Positions 43,655 to 53,104 of a stretch of 64,000 nt of DNA are shown here, in pieces; position 1 is the first letter of the stretch, and each line of letters opens with the position of its first letter. Source of the stretch: Tamilnaduibacter salinus (GTDB lineage: Bacteria > Pseudomonadota > Gammaproteobacteria > Pseudomonadales > Oleiphilaceae); NCBI RefSeq assembly GCF_003096655.1, contig NZ_QEKQ01000009.1, positions 130,357 through 194,356 of the forward strand, read 5' to 3'. The translations under genes and the position numbers were made by a program. Below the pieces are notes generated by a model. The model was not told the origin of the DNA. It made no database searches and saw nothing but the letters and a program-made list of their open reading frames with translations.

Positions 43655-46600
43655 ATGCGCTATCAACGAATGATCAGGAATTTGGGGATCGGCCTCCTAA
43701 GTGGTTTTATGGGTGCTCAGGCGGCTGCAGATGACACCGAGATCTTTTTCAACATCGATCAGAATGAAAGCCGGCCCAACATCCTTTTCCTGCTGGACAA
43801 CTCGGGCAGCATGGATTCTGAGGTTGAGGTCGAGGCCACTGGCTATGACAGTAGCCAGGATTATGATGGCGATTACGACGACGACTACATCTACTACGCC
43901 GATGGTGGCTATCTCTACACGATCCGCAAAACCGTGATTCAGTGCTCTGATATAGCGGGCAAGCTGAGTAGCGTCGGTAAAACAGCGCCCTACCGAATGG
44001 CCTATTACTACGATAATGAGTGGAACTCGTTCTCGTACCAGAATGTCAATTACTCAACAACGGACTGTCAGGCGGACAATGACCAGAATGTCGATTGGGG
44101 CGATATGAAGCCCCAGGAGTACTATTCTGCCAACTACCTGAACTGGTACTTCTATAATCAGGAAACGCAAACCAAGACCCGCTTGGAGATTGTCCAAGAG
44201 GTGGCGAACAATCTCGCTGACGGCCTATCAAACGTCAATATCGGCCTGATGGCATTTGATACAAATGCCAACACCCAGTATCACGTGAACATCGATCAGT
44301 ATATGGGGGAAGGGGGACGAATCCTCGTGCCCATCGCAGATGTCGAAGAGAACCGGCAGACGTTCAAAGATGGTGTTAACGCCCTCGGGCCGGATACCAA
44401 TACGCCCCTTTCTGAGACGTTGTTTGGCGCTAAGCGCTACTTTGAGGGCAAATCGCCCTTCCTCAGTAACGCTGATGACCAGGCGTCTGACGCAATGGAT
44501 GGCAATCAGTACGACAGCCCGATCAATCTAGAGTGTCAATCGAATCATGTGATCGTACTGACAGATGGTGAGCCGACTAAGGATTACAACCATACCGATG
44601 ACATGGCGACAGAGCTGGGTATCGACAGTTGTGATGGTAATTGTCTGGATGAAATTGCCGATTACATGCAGAACTCGGATATCTCCGAGGATCACGACGG
44701 TAATCAGCGCGTAACGACGCACACTGTCGGGTTTCTGACCGATCAGGACTTGTTGTCCAGTACCGCGGAAAAGGGCGGCGGTGACTACTACCTTGCTGAT
44801 AACGCAGATAATCTTACGGCAGCATTTAACACCATCATTAAGGAAGTGCTCTCAACGAACAGCACATTTTCTTCACCGGGTGTGAGTGTTAACAACTTCA
44901 ACCAGCTTGAACACCTGGATGCGCTGTATTTCGCTTTGTTCGAGCCGACGACGCGCTCGCGGTGGCCCGGTAATCTGAAACGATATCGCTTGAAAAGTGA
45001 TGGCACGATCGTCGATCAGAATGATAATGATGCGATAGACGATTCGACCGGCTTTTTCAAAGAAGGGGCACGAAGCTTCTGGAGTTCCATCGATGATGGC
45101 GCTCAGGCTTCGGTTGGCGGCGTGGCCGGACAACTCCCGGACGACAATGCGCAGCGCAAGGTCTACACGCACTACAGCGGCTCCACGAGCAAGGTGCTGT
45201 CAGATTCCGTCAACGCGGTGACCACGGCGAACTCGAACAACCTAACCAAGGCGATGTTTGGGGACGCCAATATGAGTGATGCGGATCACAACAAGCTCAT
45301 CAAGTGGACGCGTGGGGTCGACGTGAATGATGTCGACCAGGATGGCAACCATAGCGATTCTCGGCATTACATCGCAGACCCTTTGCACTCAAGACCGAAC
45401 CTCCAGGTTTATGGCGGCACGGAGGCAGACCCCGACACAACGGTGTTCTTTGGGGATAACCAGGGCTACTTGCATGCGATTGACGGCGAGACCGGCGTCC
45501 CTCACTTCTCTTTCATTCCTGAGGCGATGCTTGCGAACCAGCCCACGCTTTTGGCGAACGACGTCACCGACGCGATGCGCCCTTATGGGATGGACGGATC
45601 GGTCACGAGCTGGTTCGCAGATAAAGATGGGAATAATGCTGTCAACGGCGAAGATCATGTCTACATCTATTCGGGCATGCGGCGAGGCGGGCGGAATTAT
45701 TACGGCCTAGACGTGACTGATCGCTCCGCACCAGAGCTACTCTGGACAATCGAGGGTGGGGAAGGTGACTTCTCCGAACTGGGCCAATCTTGGTCCCAGC
45801 CCGTCAAGAAGAAAGTTCGGATTGGGGACGCCGTCAAAGACGTACTGATTATTAGTGGTGGCTATGACCCGGACCAGGACGATGTGAATACGCGCACGGA
45901 GGACGACCAGGGACGTGCGATCTACATAGTAGACGCGTCGACCGGTGACCGCCTCTGGTGGGCTGGCCCGGAAGGCAGCGGCGCCGACTTGGTGCTTGAC
46001 GATATGGATTACAGTATTCCCGCGACGCCCGCCGTCATTGACGTTAACGGTGATGACCTGGCGGATCAGATTTACGTAGGGGACATGGGGGGGCAAGTCT
46101 GGCGTGTCGATTTTGCTCACGGCAAGTCGGCAGCCAACTTTGCCACTGCCGGGGTGATTGCTGACCTTGCTGGCGATTCAGTTGCGACAAATCGCCGCTT
46201 TTACCACACGCCGGATCTGTCGGGAACGTTGAAAGATGGTAAGCGTCAGCTCAATCTCGTGATTGGGTCTGGCTTTCAAGCTCATCCGCTTGATACGGGG
46301 GTCGAGGACCGTCTCTACAAGCTCGATGTGTCGAGTATCGTGGCTCCCACCGACGACGATGGAAACATTGAGTATACGACTCTGACTGAAGACGATCTCT
46401 ATGACACAACGGACAATCTGATCCAGCAAGGATCGGATGCTCAGAAAGAGACGGCTGAGGCGAACCTTGCTGACGGTGATGGGTGGTACATTCGGTTCAC
46501 TCGTTCCGGGGAGAAGGTGCTTTCGAGTAGCGCCACCCTGCGCGGAGATGTCTACATCACCACCTATGAGCCGTCGGACAACCTCGATCCCTGTGTCCCG

Positions 46601-46852
46601 GCCGCCGGCCAGGCCCGTCTGTACCATGTAAAGCTCCGGGACGGGCGTGCCGTGGTGAACTACGATGGTGTCGGTGGTGATGAGGCGCTGACGAAACCGG
46701 ACCGTGAGAAAACACTGAAGACAACCGGTCTGCCGCCGTCTCCGAAATCGATCACGATTGAAGGCGAAGAGATTATTGTGACCGGTTCTGAAACGACCAA
46801 GGCACCGCCGCCCAAGTCGCTGGTCCGTAAGATCTACTGGTACGAGGAGTAA
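43655..46852 (+). CDS. pilY1: Type IV pilus tip adhesin/assembly protein PilY1
   Basis: 1065 residues. A signal peptide (to about residue 25) is followed by a von Willebrand A-like domain with MIDAS motif D48-N-S50-G-S52 and a later LTDGEPT loop, interrupted early by an Asp/Tyr-rich stretch (residues ~64-90). The C-terminal half is the PilY1 beta-propeller with a calcium loop D796-x-N798-x-D800-x3-D804 near DQIYVGDMGGQVWRVDF. It caps the pilus, opposes retraction and mediates adhesion or surface sensing in relatives. ATG 43655 has GAGGAGGG six bases upstream; a GTG precedes it directly. Base composition looks less GC-rich than the neighbours. Confidence 0.95.
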   Translation: MRYQRMIRNLGIGLLSGFMGAQAAADDTEIFFNIDQNESRPNILFLLDNSGSMDSEVEVEATGYDSSQDYDGDYDDDYIYYADGGYLYTIRKTVIQCSDIAGKLSSVGKTAPYRMAYYYDNEWNSFSYQNVNYSTTDCQADNDQNVDWGDMKPQEYYSANYLNWYFYNQETQTKTRLEIVQEVANNLADGLSNVNIGLMAFDTNANTQYHVNIDQYMGEGGRILVPIADVEENRQTFKDGVNALGPDTNTPLSETLFGAKRYFEGKSPFLSNADDQASDAMDGNQYDSPINLECQSNHVIVLTDGEPTKDYNHTDDMATELGIDSCDGNCLDEIADYMQNSDISEDHDGNQRVTTHTVGFLTDQDLLSSTAEKGGGDYYLADNADNLTAAFNTIIKEVLSTNSTFSSPGVSVNNFNQLEHLDALYFALFEPTTRSRWPGNLKRYRLKSDGTIVDQNDNDAIDDSTGFFKEGARSFWSSIDDGAQASVGGVAGQLPDDNAQRKVYTHYSGSTSKVLSDSVNAVTTANSNNLTKAMFGDANMSDADHNKLIKWTRGVDVNDVDQDGNHSDSRHYIADPLHSRPNLQVYGGTEADPDTTVFFGDNQGYLHAIDGETGVPHFSFIPEAMLANQPTLLANDVTDAMRPYGMDGSVTSWFADKDGNNAVNGEDHVYIYSGMRRGGRNYYGLDVTDRSAPELLWTIEGGEGDFSELGQSWSQPVKKKVRIGDAVKDVLIISGGYDPDQDDVNTRTEDDQGRAIYIVDASTGDRLWWAGPEGSGADLVLDDMDYSIPATPAVIDVNGDDLADQIYVGDMGGQVWRVDFAHGKSAANFATAGVIADLAGDSVATNRRFYHTPDLSGTLKDGKRQLNLVIGSGFQAHPLDTGVEDRLYKLDVSSIVAPTDDDGNIEYTTLTEDDLYDTTDNLIQQGSDAQKETAEANLADGDGWYIRFTRSGEKVLSSSATLRGDVYITTYEPSDNLDPCVPAAGQARLYHVKLRDGRAVVNYDGVGGDEALTKPDREKTLKTTGLPPSPKSITIEGEEIIVTGSETTKAPPPKSLVRKIYWYEE

Positions 46853-46860
46853 TAGGCAAT

Positions 46861-47307
46861 ATGATGATTCGAGGCCGGAACAACGGGTTCACCCTCATTG
46901 AACTGCTGATCGTGGTGGCGATCATCGGCATTATTGCGGCGATCGCTTACCCCAGCTACGTGGAGTACGTTGAGGATGCCCGGCGCTCTGACGCGCAGGC
47001 GGCCCTGATGGGGCTCGCCAGCGCGATGGAGCGTCACCGGACCTCGAACAATACCTATGAGGGCGCCGGTTCGCCGGATACGGGCGCTCCCTCCATCTAC
47101 GCCGATGAGGCACCGGTGGACGGCAGTCCGAAATTCTACGATCTGACCATCAATGCGGTTGACGCAACCACCTATACGCTTCGCGCGACGCCGAAAAATG
47201 CGCAGGCGGGTGATGGCGTGCTTGAATTGGAGCATACCGGCGCACGCTGGTGGGATGAGAACGGTAATGGCTCTGTGGATGCCGGCGAAGAGAACTGGGA
47301 CAAGTGA
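46861..47307 (+). CDS. pilE: Type IV pilin-like protein PilE
   Basis: 148-residue prepilin with cleavage after Gly9 before F-T-L-I-E14, then LLIVVAIIGIIAAIAYPSYVEYVEDARRSDAQAAL, the PilE minor-pilin type found after pilY1. GAGGAG lies ten bases before the ATG; a second in-frame ATG follows directly. The acidic tail includes DENGNGSVDAGEENWD, which resembles a calcium-binding loop. The stop abuts the stop of the convergent FimT-like gene with no bases between. Confidence 0.9.
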   Translation: MMIRGRNNGFTLIELLIVVAIIGIIAAIAYPSYVEYVEDARRSDAQAALMGLASAMERHRTSNNTYEGAGSPDTGAPSIYADEAPVDGSPKFYDLTINAVDATTYTLRATPKNAQAGDGVLELEHTGARWWDENGNGSVDAGEENWDK

Positions 47308-47868
47308 CTAGCAACCGATCTTCAGACCCCACGGCAGCGTGATGCTGTCATCCCGGTTTCTGTCTAGGGTGCGGCGTAGCCGCCCGCCCTGGTTCAGGGC
47401 CAGGTAAGTCATCAGCCCTGTCTTTTCACGGTTCGGACATACGACGATGCTGCCTGACAGTCCGTGTGTCATCCCCGTCATTCCAAATCTGAAGTACCCT
47501 TTCCCGCCTGTTCTGGAGCGGACTCTGAATGCTTCAGGAGGTGCCTCCAGCTCTCGCCATACGACATTGTTGTCGGGTTGCCTGTCTTTGTTCGCATCGG
47601 GAAACACAGCGACGGGCTTTTCCCAGTCATCGTGACAGGTGTTGGTGGTGTCGAGGGGGCATAGCGTGACCACGTCCCGTGTGGTGGCCGCTTTCGCCCG
47701 GGCAAACTGGAACGCACTGAAATAACCGGCAATCAGAGTCTGGTGCCGATTTGCCTGCACGAACTGAGTCCCTGCTGATATTGCAGCTGAACTCACAATG
47801 ACGAGTATCGTGAGGGCTGTGATGAGTTCGATGAGGCTGAAACCTGAAGGCGATGTCGGGGTATTCAA
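47308..47868 (-). CDS. Second GspH/FimT-type pseudopilin
   Basis: 186 residues on the minus strand. The leader ends at Gly9, before F-S-L-I-E14 and ITALTILVIVSSAAISAGTQFV. Cysteines lie in CPLDTTNTC, VVCPN and at the extreme C-terminus (KIGC). TTG 47868 is taken as the start because GGAGGA lies six bases upstream; a longer frame to 47931 has no such site. It is transcribed towards pilE and is probably processed by the same PilD peptidase. In Pseudomonas a separate fimT also lies apart from the fimU-pilE operon. Confidence 0.82.
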   Translation of the reverse strand: MNTPTSPSGFSLIELITALTILVIVSSAAISAGTQFVQANRHQTLIAGYFSAFQFARAKAATTRDVVTLCPLDTTNTCHDDWEKPVAVFPDANKDRQPDNNVVWRELEAPPEAFRVRSRTGGKGYFRFGMTGMTHGLSGSIVVCPNREKTGLMTYLALNQGGRLRRTLDRNRDDSITLPWGLKIGC

Positions 47869-48087
47869 AGCAGTTCCTCCCTGAATCTGAAGACAATGAA
47901 AGCAGAGAGGGTAAGTGCAGGAGGCTGTCACATCTGTAAGAGAACGATGGCAGACGTGTCAGTTATCGCTGTTTCGGGGCGTTTCTGTGCGGTTGTCGTG
48001 GCGAGGAAGGTGCCTCGTTACAGGTCAGAGTGACGTGCGGGAGTGGTCCGATCCCCCGCACTGTGTCCGTCGTCTGCGATGAATTGT

Positions 48088-49506
48088 TCAGTCCAACCCG
48101 AGCTTTTTCAGCTTGTACCGCAGCGCCCGGAAACTGATGCCCAGTTTTCTGGCGGCAGCCGTCCGATTCCATTTGGTGGCTTCAAGGGCCTTCTCGATGG
48201 CCTGCCGCTCGACGGTTTCCAGATACTGTTCCAGGTCCAGCTCGCCATCGTCCGGGATGGGTGGTACATGATCGCCCGGTGTGTCGTGCCCAGCGGGCGT
48301 CCCGGTGCGGGATTCCAGCGCCTGGCACGGTGCGGGCACGGCAGGCGTATCGCCCATCTGGAGGTCGTCCACATCAATCCGGTCGTCTTCGCACAGTGTG
48401 AAAGCGCGTTCCAGGATGTTCTCCAGCTCACGCACATTGCCGGGGAACGTGTGCTGCTGGAGTTTTCGGCCCGCCGCGTCGCTCAGACGGGCCGGTTCGC
48501 ACTCATAATCACGGGCCAGGCGCTCCAGAATGTGCCGGGCCAGCAGGGCAATGTCGTCCGGTCGCTCCCGTAAGGGCGGAACGGCCAGCTCAATGACATT
48601 GATCCGGTAAAACAGATCCTGGCGGAAGCTGCCGATCTGGACCTGTTCGGCCAGGCTGCGATGTGTGGCGCTGAGGATGCGGATGTCGACAGGGATTTCC
48701 TTTTCGCCACCAACCGGGCGAACGGACTTTTCCTGAATCGCGCGCAGCAGTTTGACTTGCATGGCGAGTGGCAGGTCTGCGATTTCGTCCAGAAACAGGG
48801 TGCCTCCGTCCGCCTGCTGGAACAGGCCGGCCTTGTGGTCCGTCGCGCCTGTAAAGCTGCCCTTGCGATGGCCGAAGAATTCGCTTTCCATCAGTTCCGA
48901 GGGTATGGCACCGCAGTTGACGGCCACGAACGGCGCATCCCGTCGAGGGCCCTGCAGGTGGATCATTCGTGCGACCAGTTCCTTGCCACTGCCCGACTCT
49001 CCGCTGATGAAGACCGGCGCCTGGCTCCGGGCGACCTTGCGGGTCTGTGCCCTGAGACGGCGAATGCCGTCGGATTCGCCCAAAAGCAGGCTGGGCTCCG
49101 AAGTCGGCTCGTTGTCGGGTTCCTCATCCGGCAGTCGCAGGGCGCTTTCGATCAGTTCGCGCAGGCGGGGCAGCTCGACCGGTTTGGAGACAAAATCAAA
49201 GGCGCCCGCCTTCAGCGCCTCAATGGCCGTTTCCATGCTCCCGTAGGCGGTGATGACGGCGACCGGCGTCTGGGGGCAGGTCTGCTGAATCCAGGCGACC
49301 AGATCAATGCCATTGCCATCGGGCAGGCTCATGTCGGTCAGGCAGAGCTGTGGGGGCGCCTTCGCCAGTATGTCGCGGGCGCTGACGAGGTCCGAGGCGG
49401 TCTGGACCGCGATGCCCATCCGGGACAGGGTAATGTCCAGCAGCTCACGAATGTCGGGCTCGTCATCGACGATCAGGGCGGTGGCCTGTTGTGTCGTTCT
49501 GGTCAT
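48088..49506 (-). CDS. pilR: Sigma-54-dependent response regulator PilR
   Basis: NtrC-family activator of 472 residues. The receiver domain has phospho-acceptor D58 (LTDMS). The AAA+ domain has Walker A GESGSGKE at 169-176 and the sigma-54 contact loop GSFTGA at 216-221 (GAFTGA in most members). A Fis-type HTH lies at the C-terminus (WNRTAAARKLGISFRALRYKLKKLG). With PilS it should switch on the major pilin gene, which is not in this window. It is preceded by pilS with a 16-base gap. Confidence 0.94.
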   Translation of the reverse strand: MTRTTQQATALIVDDEPDIRELLDITLSRMGIAVQTASDLVSARDILAKAPPQLCLTDMSLPDGNGIDLVAWIQQTCPQTPVAVITAYGSMETAIEALKAGAFDFVSKPVELPRLRELIESALRLPDEEPDNEPTSEPSLLLGESDGIRRLRAQTRKVARSQAPVFISGESGSGKELVARMIHLQGPRRDAPFVAVNCGAIPSELMESEFFGHRKGSFTGATDHKAGLFQQADGGTLFLDEIADLPLAMQVKLLRAIQEKSVRPVGGEKEIPVDIRILSATHRSLAEQVQIGSFRQDLFYRINVIELAVPPLRERPDDIALLARHILERLARDYECEPARLSDAAGRKLQQHTFPGNVRELENILERAFTLCEDDRIDVDDLQMGDTPAVPAPCQALESRTGTPAGHDTPGDHVPPIPDDGELDLEQYLETVERQAIEKALEATKWNRTAAARKLGISFRALRYKLKKLGLD

Positions 49507-49522
49507 TGTCTTGGTATCCCCG

Positions 49523-51142
49523 TCAGATCAGGCGGTCCTGATGGGCAAAGGTGATGCGGAAGCAGCACCCGGGGCCGTCCGTCTTTAGCAGCCCAAGATG
49601 GGCCTGATTAGCCTCGCACAGCTCCCGGGCCAGATAAAGGCCCAGTCCGGTGCCACCCTGGTCGGTCGTGTAGAACGGCTCGAACAGGTGCTCACACTGT
49701 TCATCACTCAGGCCCGGGCCATCGTCCCTCACATCGATATGGCAGCGTTCGCCGTCGTTGGTGATGCCAACGTGAATGGCCAGCGTGGGGTGACCGGTCT
49801 CGGCAAGGCTGTAGCGCAGGCCATTATCGCAGAGGTTGATCAGTACCTGCTCCAGCTGGCCCGGATCGAAACGGGCAGGGGGGATGTGGTCGTCCCGGGT
49901 CAGGGTGATGTCGGGAGCCGGCCTGCCGGATTGATCGGCGGACGGCTGGTAGTCGGCGATGAAGCGCGTTAGCCATTCGTGGACGTCCATCAATTCGACC
50001 TGTGATTCCCGGCGACGGGACAGGTCGAGAATGTTCTCGATAATGCTGTTCACCCGTCCGGAGTGACGCTGAATGATGTCGACCATTCGTCGGTCGCCCT
50101 CGTCACAATTGGGGGACTCGGCCAACAGCTGCGCGGCGTGACTGATGGCCCCGAGTGGGTTGCGGATCTGATGGGAGATGCCCGCTGTCAGCCGTCCGAG
50201 CGATGCGAGCTTCATCTGCTGGGCCTGCTGAGTGACTTTGCTCAGATCATCGATAAACACCAGGATCAGGTCGTGTTGATCCGGGCCCAGGCGCGTGAAG
50301 TTTGCCTGGAGAAGCGGCGACGCTGACCCCATCTGGAATGGCTCGGACCGGGCGTCGGGGTGGGACAGCCATTGTTTCAGCTGGTCCCGGACAGGGCGCG
50401 GCAGCCACTGCATCGGGCGGCGCTCCGGGTCGCCGAACAGAAGCTCGTGGGCGGCGGCATTGGCCAGACGGACGTCGCCGTTCGGGGTTGTCGCAATAAT
50501 CCCCGTCAGCATCCGATGGATGATCTGCTGGTTGATCTGCTCCAGTTCGGCAATGCTGCGCGCGCGTGAGCTGGCCAGCGCCTCGCTGCGGATCAGCCGA
50601 CGGCTGATGTACTGCAGCAGGAAGGCGGCGGCGAAGTAAAGGATGCCGAGCGAACCTGCGCGGACTAGGTCGTCCGAGCCCGTATTGAAGGTCCAGGCGG
50701 ACCAGAGGGTCACCCCGAGAGACCCGAGTGCCGCCAGAGCCGCGTAGAACAGGCCCAGACGGCTTGGGGCGAGAATGTTACCGGCGGCGACCGAGACAAT
50801 CACAAGGTTGGCGAGACCACTGGTAATGCCGGTGCTTGCCGCCACCAGCAGGTGCAGGACCACAATGTCGATCAGGATGGAGAGCGTGATGTGGGACGCT
50901 CGCGGCCGATGGCCGGCCAGCATCACCAGGCCCAGCAGCAGGTTCAGGCCCAGGTACCCCAGAACCGTTGCCTGGTAGATCGGCGCCATCCGATAGGTGG
51001 CACCGCCGGCATCGAACTCCACCAGCAGCAGACCGGCCAGGATCAGGCTGACGAGAAGGCGATAATGATTATAGATGCGAAACAGGCGTGGGCGTTGGCT
51101 GTCGAGTGAATGAGTGGATTGGAAGTGACCGTCGACCGACAT
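49523..51142 (-). CDS. pilS: Sensor histidine kinase PilS
   Basis: 539-residue membrane sensor. About six hydrophobic spans lie in residues 27-180 with no large periplasmic domain, then a PAS-like segment (IIATTPNGDVRLANAAAHELLFG) and the kinase core with H324 in SHQIRNPLGAISHAAQLL, and N/G boxes (NLCDNGLRYS, DVRDDGPGL, GGTGLGLYLARE). In Pseudomonas PilS senses inner-membrane pilin through its spans. ATG 51142 with GGAG upstream is preferred over the longer frame, which would cross the divergent nadE promoter. It is co-transcribed with pilR. Confidence 0.93.
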   Translation of the reverse strand: MSVDGHFQSTHSLDSQRPRLFRIYNHYRLLVSLILAGLLLVEFDAGGATYRMAPIYQATVLGYLGLNLLLGLVMLAGHRPRASHITLSILIDIVVLHLLVAASTGITSGLANLVIVSVAAGNILAPSRLGLFYAALAALGSLGVTLWSAWTFNTGSDDLVRAGSLGILYFAAAFLLQYISRRLIRSEALASSRARSIAELEQINQQIIHRMLTGIIATTPNGDVRLANAAAHELLFGDPERRPMQWLPRPVRDQLKQWLSHPDARSEPFQMGSASPLLQANFTRLGPDQHDLILVFIDDLSKVTQQAQQMKLASLGRLTAGISHQIRNPLGAISHAAQLLAESPNCDEGDRRMVDIIQRHSGRVNSIIENILDLSRRRESQVELMDVHEWLTRFIADYQPSADQSGRPAPDITLTRDDHIPPARFDPGQLEQVLINLCDNGLRYSLAETGHPTLAIHVGITNDGERCHIDVRDDGPGLSDEQCEHLFEPFYTTDQGGTGLGLYLARELCEANQAHLGLLKTDGPGCCFRITFAHQDRLI

Positions 51143-51187
51143 GCGACTCCATGGGTAGTTGGGGTCCGTGAATGGGGCGTCAGCCGT

Positions 51188-51193
51188 TATAAT
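51188..51193 (+). promoter_or_regulatory. -10 box of nadE promoter
   Basis: Perfect TATAAT 39 bases before the chosen nadE ATG, in the 90-base gap between divergent pilS and nadE. The -35 is weak. The implied transcript start near 51200 argues against the longer upstream starts of the frame. Confidence 0.5.
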
Positions 51194-51232
51194 AGTCCAG
51201 CCATCATGAACATTCGACGGGAGAAAAGCGGC

Positions 51233-52885
51233 ATGCAGGGTGACAGGCAGGTAATGGGTAGCGATCGGCTTCAGGTGGTGATGGCGCAGATCGACATGTT
51301 GGTGGGTGATATCCCCGGTAACGCGGAGAAGGTGCTGACCGCGGCCCACGAGGCCGTGGAGGCCCACGATGCCGATGTGGTGGTGTTCCCGGAATTGTGC
51401 CTGACGGGTTATCCACCGGAGGACCTGTTGCTGCGCCCCAGCCTGGATACCCGCATCGAATCAGCGCTGGCGATGCTGGCCGAGCGCGCGCCGGAAGTGA
51501 CGTTGATCGTCGGGGCGCCGATCCGAGATCAGGGAGGCCTGTTCAATTCGGCGGTCGTGATTGCCGATGGCCGGATTCAGACCCGGTACGACAAACAGAA
51601 ACTGCCGAATTACCAGGTGTTTGATGAGAAACGCTATTTTGCCGAAGGGGCGTCGCCCTGCATCGTCGAGATTCGAGGCGTTCCGGTGGGGCTGACCGTC
51701 TGTGAGGACATCTGGAGCGATGGCCCGGTCGAGCAGGCCGCGGCCGCCGGTGCCCGGCTGGTGTTGAACCTCAATGCCTCGCCGTTCGACATGGCCAAAC
51801 AGGAGCGCCGTCGCGCGATGCTGGAGCATCGGGCACGCGACAATGGCATCAGTCTCGCCTACGTCAACCTCGTTGGCGGCCAGGATGAGCTGGTTTTCGA
51901 CGGTGGCTCCATGGTGTTCGACCGTTCCGGTGTCTGTGCGGCAGAGGCGCCGTGTTTTGAAGAGGGGCTGTACCCGGTCACGTTTGTGGTGGAGCATCAT
52001 TGCCAGCCGGTGACCCAGCCCCTGCCGGAACCCATCAGTATGGAAGCGTCCGTCTACGATGCGCTGGTAACGGGCGTTCGCGATTACGTCAACAAGAATG
52101 GCTTCCGGTCTGTGGTGCTGGGGCTGTCCGGCGGCATTGATTCGGCGGTGACGTTGGCCGTGGCCGCTGACGCGCTCGGGCCGGACCGGGTGCATGCGGT
52201 CATGATGCCGTTCCGGTATACCGCCGGCATCAGTCTGGAGGATGCCGAAGCCGAGGCCCGCGCTCTGGACGTGCGCTACGATGTGTTTTCCATCGAATCC
52301 ATGTATGACAGCTTCATGGAGACGTTGGCGGTGCCCTTCGAGGGCACGCAACCGAACACCACCGAGGAGAATCTGCAGGCACGGCTCCGGGGCGTGCTGT
52401 TGATGTCCCTGTCCAACAAATTTGGCTCTCTGGTGGTGACCACGGGCAACAAGAGTGAAATGGCGGTCGGTTACTCAACCCTCTACGGCGATATGGCCGG
52501 CGGGTTCGATGTGCTCAAGGACGTACCGAAAACCCTCGTCTACCAGCTGGCACGATTCCGAAACACCCGCTCCCCCGTGATCCCGGAGCGTGTCATCACG
52601 CGCCCCCCATCCGCCGAACTGGCGCCGGACCAGAAAGACGAGGACAGTCTGCCGGGTTATGACGTGCTTGATGACATCCTCAACAGATACATCGAGCGGG
52701 ATATGAGCGAAGAGGCCATCGTCGCTGACGGGTTCAAACGGGAGGATGTGGCCCGGGTGATCCGGTTGGTCGACATCAACGAGTACAAGCGCCGCCAGGC
52801 CCCGATCGGCCCCCGTATCACCGAACGGGGCTTCGGCAAGGACCGGCGCTACCCGATCACCAACGGCTGGAAGCCGGGGGTGTGA
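51233..52885 (+). CDS. nadE: Glutamine-dependent NAD+ synthetase
   Basis: Amidates deamido-NAD with ammonia from glutamine. 550 residues: an N-terminal nitrilase-type amidase domain with catalytic E54 (VVFPELCLTGYPPEDLL), lysine in DKQKLPNY near 121-123 and C157 (LTVCEDIW), then a synthetase domain with the PP-loop SGGIDSA at 299-305. ATG 51233 has GGGAG nine bases upstream; in-frame ATGs at 51206 and 51254 are alternatives. A CACGGAAA element follows the gene. Confidence 0.94.
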   Translation: MQGDRQVMGSDRLQVVMAQIDMLVGDIPGNAEKVLTAAHEAVEAHDADVVVFPELCLTGYPPEDLLLRPSLDTRIESALAMLAERAPEVTLIVGAPIRDQGGLFNSAVVIADGRIQTRYDKQKLPNYQVFDEKRYFAEGASPCIVEIRGVPVGLTVCEDIWSDGPVEQAAAAGARLVLNLNASPFDMAKQERRRAMLEHRARDNGISLAYVNLVGGQDELVFDGGSMVFDRSGVCAAEAPCFEEGLYPVTFVVEHHCQPVTQPLPEPISMEASVYDALVTGVRDYVNKNGFRSVVLGLSGGIDSAVTLAVAADALGPDRVHAVMMPFRYTAGISLEDAEAEARALDVRYDVFSIESMYDSFMETLAVPFEGTQPNTTEENLQARLRGVLLMSLSNKFGSLVVTTGNKSEMAVGYSTLYGDMAGGFDVLKDVPKTLVYQLARFRNTRSPVIPERVITRPPSAELAPDQKDEDSLPGYDVLDDILNRYIERDMSEEAIVADGFKREDVARVIRLVDINEYKRRQAPIGPRITERGFGKDRRYPITNGWKPGV

Positions 52886-52896
52886 AGAGGTGAGGG

Positions 52897-53052
52897 CCAC
52901 GGAAAAACACGGACCAAACGTCGCAAGTCACAAGTTGAAAGTCACAAGAGGGGGTATTCCGTGATCTGATAAAAAGCACTTCTTGCTACTTGTAACTTGC
53001 AACTTGTTTTCGCCCGAAGGGCGTTTCCTTGTTTTTCGGTGTTCTTCCGTGG
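52897..53052. repeat. CACGGAAA inverted-repeat element, copy D, with nested CAAGT repeat
   Basis: The left arm begins CCACGGAAAAACACGGA (52897-52913). The right part is CGCCCGAAGGGCG (53011-53023) followed by the inverted arm ending TTCTTCCGTGG at 53052. Inside lies a different inverted repeat made of CAAGT/ACTTG units: 52923-52948 (GCAAGTCACAAGTTGAAAGT...) against 52982-53006 (CTTGCTACTTGTAACTTGCA...). It occupies the convergent gap between nadE and bamD. Confidence 0.8.
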
Positions 53053-53104
53053 CGAAAAAAATCAATCTTTACGCGTTCTTCCGCGGATTCCGCGGCGAAT
53101 CCGA

